The position numbers and the translations under genes are program-made. Shown here in pieces: positions 12,809 to 21,700 of a stretch of DNA of 28,898 nt; position 1 is the first letter of the stretch, and each line of letters starts with the position of its first letter. The notes below the pieces were generated by a model that saw only the letters and a list, made by a program, of their open reading frames with translations, was not told the origin of the DNA and did not search any database. The DNA is from Silene noctiflora (taxonomy: Eukaryota > Streptophyta > Magnoliopsida > Caryophyllales > Caryophyllaceae). The stretch covers positions 220,682 through 249,579 of the forward strand of contig VHZZ01000023.1 of the NCBI GenBank assembly GCA_009801015.1. The letters run 5' to 3'.

Positions 12809-13225
12809 GGGTCCGTTTGGATTGAGTGAATTGGAGAGAAAGGGAGGGGAGAGAAAAGGAGGGATTCATTTTCCTTCGTTTGGATACAAAATATGGAAGG
12901 AGGGGAATGGAGGGGGAGTGAAATGAGGGGATTTAATTTCTCTCCTAATGAACAAACCATAATCTTTCCATGAGTGGCAAGATTTGGAAGGAAAACTTTG
13001 TTTGGCCTCTCATCTCCCTCCTTCCTCCCCTTCCATTTCCATTATCCATAAGCATAATCCATCCATTCCCCCATCACCCTCCTTCCCCCCTTCCATTTCC
13101 CTCTCATCATTTTTGTTATCCAAACAACCACAATTCACTCCACCTTCCCTCCCCTCCCCTCACTCCACCTCCCCTCACTCCCCCTCCCCTCCCCTTCCCT
13201 CCTAAAACTGTATCCAAACAGACCC
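12809..13225. mobile_element. Harbinger/Tourist-like foldback MITE with purine/pyrimidine arms
   Basis: TIRs GGGTCCGTTTGGAT and ATCCAAACAGACCC are flanked on both sides by TAA (12806-12808 and 13226-13228). The left arm is G/A-rich (GGAGAGAAAGGGAGGGGAG) and the right arm is a C/T-rich tract of about 180 bp, so the element can fold on itself. The open frames read through the C/T arm are low complexity and not genes. It belongs with the copy at 26860-27123: both have CAAGATTTGGA in the middle. Confidence 0.75.
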
Positions 13226-13750
13226 TAAAAGATTTATATTCCCTATATTATTTTCCTTCCACCTCATCATCCATGGCTTGAAATTCCGACCGTTAAAAAT
13301 CATTCAAAGATTAAATCCAGCCCGCTTAAAGGAAATGGAGAGGGAAAGAAATGGAGAAGATCACATTGGTAGGACATCGCTTCAAAATTGAAGCATTTCG
13401 AAATTGCACATAGGTGAACAATACAAAACACATAATCTACCTCTCACCCTACTACATCAGATATCATTCATCACCGCACCATGAAATCCATCCTCGCGAA
13501 TCAATCCACAACAAATTCAACGTCACCCAAACATTACAGAGCTCAATTCACAGGCCAGCATCCTCAAAACTACGGTACTAGTTTCTAGAAGTGCTTGAAA
13601 TCAAGAATCACGCTAATCATCAAGTTACTGAAATCAGTATACTATATATCACAAATTTCTACCAATTCGAACACATAATTGCAACAAATAAATTATTTAA
13701 AGCATCAATTAAAATCAGAAAAGTTGCAATTGAAGTAGCGATGAACTTAC

Positions 13751-13880
13751 ATCACCGTAGTTACGAAATTTGCGCTGTCAAGTGGTTGAATTTAGTAATC
13801 GGAGAAGCCATTGATGTGAGAAATTGAGTTCGTGAGACGGAAATTGAGAGGAGAGAGAAATAATGATCGAAACCCTTACA
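13751..13880 (-). other. Probable 5' exon of an unrecognised minus-strand gene
   Basis: Read on the minus strand, a CT-rich leader (about 13870-13815) looks like a plant 5' UTR. It leads to an ATG at 13811-13809 in good context (ATCAATGGC) and 16 codons, MASPITKFNHLTAQIS, then TAA. A perfect donor GTAAGT follows at 13750. An alternative donor, GTAACT at 13764, would leave the frame open before the stop. Either this is a uORF-bearing 5' UTR exon or a short first coding exon. Downstream sequence toward 5.6 kb holds two exon-like segments. Product unknown. Confidence 0.35.
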
Positions 13881-14023
13881 ACTTTACAAGTTAGCGTCCC
13901 TCTTTGTTGTGCGGTTTTTGCTCGAACGTTTAGGGATCCATTTGGCGCGCAAAATTAGGGTACAAGCTGTACAGAGATCGGTGAGCTACATTTACTAGAA
14001 TACCCCCGTCACCGAGGCTGAGG

Positions 14024-14487
14024 TAGGGCTGAGCAAGTTTAAGTCCGGACTAGACCATTTGGTCTGAATCGAATTTGGACCGGATTCATTAAGATTCGGT
14101 CATCAGTCTATACTTTTCGAAGTTTCGTTTTTCAATAAGTCCTAATAAAGATTTGTTAATTTTGGCTTGAACTTGATGAACCGAAATTTAGGTGTTTATT
14201 GACTAGTTTTCGTACATTGGTTATTATTTATTTATTTTTTTGGTCGAAACATTGGTTATTATTTATGCTAAATATACTTTGATCAACTAGTTTGTTTCAT
14301 TTAATGAAATTAAATTTTAATTACAATATACGTGAAAGTGAATAATTATTAATTTCAATCCAAGATAAGGCCGAGCCAGACTGAAAAATACGAGTTTAGT
14401 CTTGTCCATAAACTGAAATTTTTAGGTCCCTCTTCGGTCCACCTAAATGAATTTTTTCGGTCTTCGTTTAGACTGATGCTCACCCTA
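14024..14487. mobile_element. Possible hAT-like MITE
   Basis: TAGGGCTGAGCA at the left and the complement of TGCTCACCCTA at the right are near-inverted termini. The interior has GTCCGG / GGTCC / CGGAC words common in plant hAT MITEs. No matching 8-bp target duplication was found, which weakens the call. Confidence 0.4.
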
Positions 14488-16426
14488 GTGTAAAGACAGT
14501 CTTATATAAGACACAAATTTTGTTTAAAACGAACATATTCGACTATAAAAATTGTGTATGCTCTTTTAACTCCTTTTTAAGATTTCGTAAATGCTAATAT
14601 GCAATGTACCAACAAAATATACTACTAAATGCACAAATATTGCCGTAAAAAAAAAAATATTTGTTTCAATTTAAAATTATAAACAATCAAGTTTAACAGA
14701 TACAAATTTCCAAATAATAGAAAAAATCTATTAACATTACAAATATTGGGAAATTTCATGCATGTTAATCGCAAATCAAAATTTTCAAGCTTTGTTTCCC
14801 TCTAACCCTCAAGATCGACCCATAAAGTTGTTCGTGACTAAAAACCGATATTGGAAGATATGTGAATATGTAATGACCTCGGAGAAAGATTGTCTCCGAC
14901 TTCTATTTATCATCGTTCCGAAACAAATAGGAGCGGGAAATTGCCACGTATCGAAACATGCTGGAAGTTTACTGGAGTCCGAATGAGTAAATGTTATTCA
15001 AGCAATGTGCACTCTATCGCCTTTATACTACCACTTTAAACTGTACACCTAGTCACGCGATACCCTAAACCCATCACAACTAATCTGGTACCATCACATA
15101 AGCCATGTAATCGATCATTAGTGTTCATACGATGCATCCCCATATCAATGACATTCAACCCCATTTGATGAAGGGTCGAAATATGTGATACTGATCATAA
15201 GTATTTTTATAGAGTATAGGCAATACTCGCCTGTAGTTATGTCATCTTTACTAAATTTATCGTAACTTAAAATATAATAATTTATCCCCCACAAGAATAA
15301 GTGACAACGCATAGTCATTAAATCTCCCTCAAAGACTACCACTTTGCCGCCAAATGACTTGGTGACATCCCTCTTGTTTTAAACACGCATCACATCTTTC
15401 AAACTTCTATCAAGAGCCTAAATGCTATGTCCACGAGTCATCACATACACATCATCTTAATTATATTATAAGTTTTGCCATTATCAAATGTTCAGTTAAA
15501 TCACTGTGGGTTTTATTCGAGGGAAAGTGAAGTTCTCAGTCACATTGATCAAGATGCCAAGCCTATAGTGAGTTGTTCCACGTCTCTTAAGTCCTACCTT
15601 GGCTGTATTCAAAGAATACCGTAATGGCTCCCTCCTTTGTTATTTAAAGCATCTTCCATAATTTTTTAATACATCGACCTTGTTCATCAGTCAGTGAAGG
15701 TAATCGATTCTTGTGTCCTCATGCTATGACTAACTCTCATAGGATAACTCGTCTATTACTTGTGTGCTTAGATGATGTTACGTCGTTGTTGAGGTACTTG
15801 GAAGGGGCATGTCTTCAAATCTACTTAGGCGATTCTCAATTATCCAAATAGATGTTTCGATATACATCACTGCCTAATATTTTGACTCTTAATCGGTTAA
15901 CGGTAAGCTTGAGAAACGTAATGTATTTCTCAAATATTAGATATTGCAATGGTAAATAGAATAAACGGATGCATACAAAATATAACGATACATAATTTGA
16001 ACAATTTTTTTAATTAGATGCGCTAAGATCAAAACATAGATGATATTATAATCTCTATTAAGAAAACATTGGATCTATTTATGCCTTAAGAAATAGGTTC
16101 TTAAACAATTTTGACTGCAAATACGATGTGTGTCTGACAATATTATCAAACAGTCATTTCGTTGTCATATCGCGCTTATCATATATCCATTTGAATAACC
16201 GAAACACCACAATTCAAAACATTGACAAATAATCATGAAGGGCATATACTCGTATTAAACAAATACTTAAAAATTGTCTCATATGAATTTACGAAAATAA
16301 TAATACCAAGGAATAGTATATATATTATGCAACTCGGTCATTGCGAGAACATTACATCAATATTTTAACTTTTGGAAAGTATTTTTGTGAGCCACAATCT
16401 AAAGTACATTATTGAGTAATGTTATA
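14488..16426. other. Gene-free intergenic stretch, possible old retroelement debris
   Basis: No supported gene. Sequence from about 14,880 to 15,910 is less AT-rich and has a different texture from its flanks, as in a decayed LTR, but I could not define both ends, a target duplication, a primer-binding site or any gag/pol residue. Confidence 0.3.
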
Positions 16427-16682
16427 CTCCTTCCATTCAATTCCACACTACATATTTGTTTTTTCACGTTTGTCAACGGTTATTTTACTTGGTAAATATC
16501 GTTACCTACCTATTTGCAAAAATATAAAAGTTAGATATTTTTAATAATACCCCTAAAGACGAATCAAACAAAATCTCACATGAATATATTTTCACTTACG
16601 TATTGAGAGAAAATCGAAATTGAAGGCTCACTTGTGATTAGTACAAAATAGGAAGGTGTAGTGTGAAGTTGAATAGATGGAG
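16427..16682. mobile_element. Stowaway-like MITE upstream of the histone-fold gene
   Basis: Termini CTCCTTCCATTCAATTCCAC and the complement of GTGAAGTTGAATAGATGGAG are inverted repeats that extend to about 25 bp with few mismatches. TA lies on both sides (16425-16426 and 16683-16684), the Stowaway target duplication. It is 256 bp with no ORF and ends 185 bp before the ATG of the next gene, so it forms part of that gene's upstream region. Confidence 0.8.
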
Positions 16683-16739
16683 TAGTACCCTAAATATTTG
16701 TCTTCTTTTAAAAACTTGATCTCGATATATATCATCACA

Positions 16740-16785
16740 TGGGCTAAATGGTCTTTTTACACACATAGAAAACCAATCTCCCGCC
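16740..16785 (+). promoter_or_regulatory. Site II-like and E2F-like motifs of the histone-fold gene
   Basis: TGGGCT at 16740-16745 fits the site II (TCP-bound) core of proliferation genes. TCTCCCGCC at 16777-16785 differs by one base from the E2F consensus TTTCCCGC. Its exact inverse, GGCGGGAGA, overlaps the start codon at 16870-16878. Motif matching only; binding is inferred. Confidence 0.4.
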
Positions 16786-16867
16786 CTTTTACCACCCCCA
16801 AAATCCAAAACCCCCAAATTCCGAAACCCTATAATCACTCTTTCTCCAATTTCCGACTCACACAAAA

Positions 16868-17629
16868 ATGGCGGGAGAAGAAACCACCGCCGATACAACC
16901 TTCAATCCCTCGTTTCCAGTTTCAAGAGTAAAGAAAATCGTTAAATTCGACAAAGATATCTCCAGAGTAACTTCTGAAGCATTTTTTCTCGTTTCTGGAG
17001 CCGCCGAATTGTTCCTTAACTTTCTCGCCGAGAAATCGTCCGACGTCGTTACGGCGAAGAAGCGAAAGACGATCAAACTTGAAGATCTCAGAGTCGCCGT
17101 AAAACGTCACCAACCGTCTCGCGAGTTTTTGCTCGACTCGCTTCCGATGCCGGCTGTCTCTCAGCCGGTGGATCATCCTCGTGCTGATCGTATGGTCAAG
17201 GAGAAGCCTGTTCCGGCTCATACGCGTCGTATTGATAGCTTTTTCAAGAAGCCTGTGAGTGAGAAAGGTTCAATTGGTGGTAATGGCGTAGATGATGTAA
17301 TTCAGGAGCGTGTTGAGGACCTGGATGATGTAATTTTGGAGCGTGCTGAGAATAATGTAATTCCGGAGGGTGCTGAGGATTTGGATGATCTAATTCCGGA
17401 GCGTGTTGAGGATGTGGATGATGTGATTCCGGAGTGTGTTGAGGATGATTTAATAGTGGAGCGTGTTGATGATGTAATTCTAGAGCATGTTGAGGATGTG
17501 GATGATGTAATTCTGGAGCATGTCGAGGATGTGGATGATGTAATTCCGGAGTATGTCGGGGACGTGGATGAAGTAATTCCGGATTGTGTTGAGGATGCGG
17601 ATGATGTAATTCTTGTTGATGAAGCTTAG
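16868..17629 (+). CDS. Histone-fold protein, NF-YC13 / Pol-epsilon small-subunit (POLE4/CHRAC-like), with acidic repeat tail
   Basis: 253 aa, one exon. Residues about 14-92 form an H2A/NF-YC-type histone fold: FPVSRVKKIVKFDKD, then the long central helix SEAFFLVSGAAELFLNFLAEK, then KRKTIKLEDLRVAVKRHQPS. The ending DFLLDSLP-like REFLLDSLP is typical of the plant NF-YC13 group. Such proteins pair with an H2B-like partner in Pol epsilon or chromatin-accessibility complexes in the nucleus. Residues 119-126, TRRIDSFF, have PIP-box spacing (I122, F125, F126) but T in place of Q, followed by KK. From residue 142 to the end there are about eleven units of a DDVIPE/DDVILEHVEDV pattern. As I recall, family members are about 130 aa, so the tail is extra length. 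The start has good context (AAAAATGGC). It is convergent with MAP65. The replication role is inferred from family; the tail's function is unknown. Confidence 0.88.
   Translation: MAGEETTADTTFNPSFPVSRVKKIVKFDKDISRVTSEAFFLVSGAAELFLNFLAEKSSDVVTAKKRKTIKLEDLRVAVKRHQPSREFLLDSLPMPAVSQPVDHPRADRMVKEKPVPAHTRRIDSFFKKPVSEKGSIGGNGVDDVIQERVEDLDDVILERAENNVIPEGAEDLDDLIPERVEDVDDVIPECVEDDLIVERVDDVILEHVEDVDDVILEHVEDVDDVIPEYVGDVDEVIPDCVEDADDVILVDEA
17291..17626 (+). repeat. 33-bp coding tandem repeat (11-aa acidic units)
   Basis: About eleven units encode DDVI(L/P)E(H/R)VEDV variants. Some are shortened (ENN/VIPEGAEDL, DLIVERV), and the array ends in DDVILVDEA. Units at 17468 and 17501 encode identical peptides, so expansion was fairly recent. 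The hydrophobic V-I-L cores next to Asp/Glu resemble SUMO-interacting motifs. Confidence 0.9.
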
Positions 17630-18776
17630 TGTGAGAAATTTGTGTTTTGCTGTATTATTTATTATGTTGAAGAACGATGTTCTGTGTTGTCTGTTGGTGA
17701 TTATGTTTATTGATGATGATTAATTTGCAGTTTAGATAAGCCAATATGTTTGTTGCTTTTCAGAAGATTATACTTTCTAGCTCTTTATTACGGAGTATAT
17801 GCAAGTGGCTTGTGTTGGTCAAAGCGTAATATTAGCTTCTAATCTTCATAATTATGATCACGAAGTATGCTGATTGTGGTCTGTATGGATGATAATGTTC
17901 TGTTGTTGAGGCTAAAATTGTGGAATTTGTTGTGTAACTTGTGTTAGCGACTTAGCGTTCACATGGTGTGATGTTTGCAGACGGTTGAGTTTAAGTCTGA
18001 CAATGATTATATTGCTTGTGTTCATTTTATGGGCTGAACATGTCTGTGAGTTTGAAGCTTCTGGTTTGTGTACCTTGTAAGAGGCTAAATTGTATGTATC
18101 GCTCTATCTTATGATTTTGATACATGTGAGAGTTCAGGGAAGTTTATGGATTTCAATTGTAAGGGGCAACTTTGCTGCAAGCTAGAGAAGTTGATGTATT
18201 AGAACTCAGATGCTATGGTACTTGAGTGGGTATAATCAGTATATTCTATGATCTATATTCAGATTCTGCAACTGTAACTACGCGTGTTTGATTTTTGAGC
18301 ATTTAGCAACTTGATGCTAGATGGTGTCTTGAACTCTTGATGCACCTTCACTGCTTCACAGTTGTGTGATAATAGAGTGCACTGTTTTGCTACCTGTTCT
18401 AGTCCAATTCAGACGGTTTGTTATATCTGTCAGTAGTCTTGTAGCAAACTTTGTTATGATGCTATATTTCATATATGAGCAGCTGTTTCCGCTTCACAAA
18501 AAAGAAATAGAAAACACTCGGTAATTATATTAAATGGCTCTGTTTAACTCCGAGTGTAGCCTAGACATATATTGTCTCACAAACTAACACACTAAAACTT
18601 ATCATACATTTCTGAAAAATGTCGGTAACTTTACAAACCAGTCATTTACAAGGAAGGGGGGGGGTATCAGAATATCTGATTTTATTTTGTGCAGAAGTCT
18701 CAAATCTATTCTATTTCACAAACTCCAGATGCCTCAAATCTATCCTATTTCACAAACTCCTAGCTGTTTAGTAGGC
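17630..18776. other. Interval between convergent genes
   Basis: 1147 bp between the stop codons of the histone-fold gene (plus) and MAP65 (minus). T/G-rich on the plus strand, it probably holds both 3' UTRs. No ORF or TE is seen; TTACGGAGTATAT near 17790 resembles a Stowaway end footprint, and there is a 9-G run at about 18656-18664. Confidence 0.5.
18681..18686 (-). terminator. Polyadenylation signal of the MAP65 gene
   Basis: AATAAA on the minus strand, about 90 bp past the MAP65 stop codon. Confidence 0.45.
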
Positions 18777-21700
18777 TCAAATCTCAGGAGATAACGGCCC
18801 AGAAGAAAAGGTGGAAACAACTGAAGCTGTTTCGTCTCTGAGGTGAGAACCAAATTCCGATTGAGTATACATTTGTTGTCTCAGTGTTCTTGTTCCGTCC
18901 TTCGTAAATGAGGTGCTTAGACTTCGTGGACTGAAGCTGTTTGATCCTAGTTGTTGTGCACCCAATGAGGATCTTCTGTTTGCAGGATTTCCACTTAGGT
19001 TCCTATGTGTAGGAGAACCACAGCTGAAACTGTCATTTAAGTTCCTGTTTGGGGGTCGTCGAGCGCTTGTTCCTGGTCTAGGGCTTAATGACAAGTTTCG
19101 CTGTAGAGCAACTGGTTTTTTCTTTTCCAGCTGAAATTTGGAAATAGAGATCATTAGCAGGCTAGCAGCCATTTGGTCTGTAGATTATATCCCTATTTTG
19201 TCCATATATCTCTAATTGTTGCTAATTGTTTTCGTTTCGGATGTAGATGTTTTTTCTGCACCATTTTATATTGTATGAAACTTACTCTTTGTCTCTGCTT
19301 CTCCTCTTCCTTTTCCTGCCTTAGTGCTACGTACTCTTCCAACATGGCTAGTAGAGGCACCTGAAGCAACATATACAATGAACCTTAGCATGAAGTTCTG
19401 AAGCAATTTCATCTTCTGTTTGCTAATGTTTTCTCACTGTTGACCTGAATCACCGCTGGATGAAGTCTTACCTCATCATACAGAAAATTTTTCCTTCTTT
19501 GTTCTTCCCAATCCTTTGTCAATGAGATTATCATATGCACCAAACCTGTAATCAAAACATTGCATGAGAAGCTTTTTTTTTTGAGTAGTAGTGTTTATTA
19601 TTTCTGATAATTCTGATAAAAGACAGAGAAAAGATGCTCTTAAAATTATAATATGATCCTGTTAAACGAGGCATCTCTAGAAACCAGCTATTAGAGTGGG
19701 TAAAAACTCAAGTAAATTCAGTTCTACAATAGGGTAGGGTGAAATTTCATGCTTTTGAAGTGAGTTTTAACACTTCAAGTTGTTATGTGTACTTGGTGAC
19801 TACTATGTTTTGGGATCTTGCATGAGTGTATTTTGTCTGTTAGAACAATTAAATACGTTACCTGGGATTTTGGTGACTGTTGCACGGGCTCGTTCTGCAC
19901 GTTTTAGGTTCCTGTGAGCAGTTCTGCTTACTGAATATCTGTTTTCATCCTGGACGCACAAATTGATATATTTTTGTGTAATGAGATAAATGTCTAATGG
20001 TAATTATATAATCTAAGAAGTTTCTGTTGGTGTGTATGATAAGTTACCCTGTTATATTCTTCTAACCAGCGTTCTTCATCACATGCCACCATCCATTTCC
20101 CCACTTTCTCCATAATTGCCTTCCTGCTATAAGCTTCATCTTTTGCTCTATCAATGTGTTCGTCCATGCTCTTTAGTAATTGGACGAGGTCTATGTCCCC
20201 TGCTATGTGCGTGACCACATTTAAGGTCAGTGAAGTTAGTTGTGGATTTTTGCAAGTTGCTTTCTTAAAACACTGAACAGTATGCAACATTTCTGACCTG
20301 TGTCGACAAGTTGTGTAATGTTTTCTATCTCAGGTGGTGTAGTAATTTCCATGTGGGAGTAACGACATATTTCTTGAAGCTCAAACTGTTTCCCAAGAAA
20401 AAGTTCTTTCATCTTGCTCACTTTCAAATGATCTAGTCTCTTTACTTCTGTCTCAGCCTTAAAATAAACATTCAGACATTTGCATTCCGTAATACTGTAA
20501 TAATAATGCTTTTTCGAACAATCTAATCATGCGCTGACCTGTTCGATGATGCTGGAATTAAGGGCGCCAGGTTTTGTTATTTCTTCATGTGAGAGTGCCA
20601 ATAAATTAGTAACATCAAAGAACTGATGGCGTTGTCGTTCAGGTATGTCCATAAGCTTCCACATGTCTATCAATTCTTTTCCTAATTGTTGTAGCTGCAA
20701 TGACAAAGACAGCAGTCATTAGCCTTTTCTGATAAATTGCTGATTATAAAATCACCATTTCGACTGATAATCAAATTTGATCTTATTTTTTCTTCAGGAA
20801 TCTTTGGATAAACCAGTTTAGTTCAGAGATTAATGGGTGATGCAGGACCCCCGAAACTGGCTCCACGTAGTTGAGCTCATGCGCTGGCTGGCACTGCAGA
20901 GGTCTTGTCCAATTTGTGAATTGCTACTCGACTAGGTCATCTTAGTTTCATTGTTACTCTTATTTCCTTGAACTAGGCAGATCCATTCTAAAACCTTCAC
21001 TTTTTAATGTAACGTTCTATTTTTACTAGTGTTTTCCTAAGTAGGTGTGCTTAAAAACAACTCTTTAAATTAGTCTCTTGCGTTGTTACATTGACCCACT
21101 AGCAGTTTCGAGTGCCAGATACGGCTATTTGTGAAAAAAAAAAGAGTGTGATGTTTTTAGAAGTGTTAGAGCCTCGCACACGTGACATGCAGCCTAAGTG
21201 AATCATGAGAGTAACATAGGTCCTTTTTAATCTTTCACTACAACAGTTACTATATGAATTTTTGGCTTGTTTTTGAGAGGAAAGTCAGAAGAAAGCTATG
21301 AACTCCCATGATCAAAGCTGTCCCTAATATAATATCAAAGGATTATTATCTCACCTTTTCAATGCGCTTCTGCTTTTCTTCCTCAAGAGATTTCACAGTG
21401 TCATTAAGTTTATCCAAAATGCCATCACTAATGTTTTTTGCTATGCCGCACAACTCGTTCAAGCTTGGATGAATCTTTGTAACTGTCCTCGAGGACTCCA
21501 TTCCAAGCAACGCAGCCAAGTCATGTATTTGTCTAGTATACATCTCCACCTTCTGGATTCTATTGCTCTTCATATTGAATGACAAGAGAAATTTAGTTCC
21601 ACGACTTTGGCTATGTTGTAATTCATATTTGATTTCTACATTACCTTTTCATTCTGGAGTTTTTGCAGGTCAGCTTGGTATTCCTCTAGTTTCTTCATTG

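Noticed and set aside
12738..13281. Several plus-strand open frames rich in Pro, Ser and Phe
   Set aside because: They are read from the low-complexity C/T arm of a MITE and from its G/A arm, and have no domain or splice support.
14880..15910. Solo LTR
   Set aside because: No defined TG...CA ends with a target duplication could be found, so it is listed only as a stretch of odd texture.
16922..17221. 99-codon minus-strand frame
   Set aside because: It is the antisense shadow of the histone-fold domain.
17785..17803. TTACGGAGTATAT as a Stowaway element
   Set aside because: Only one end is present; it is at most an excision footprint.
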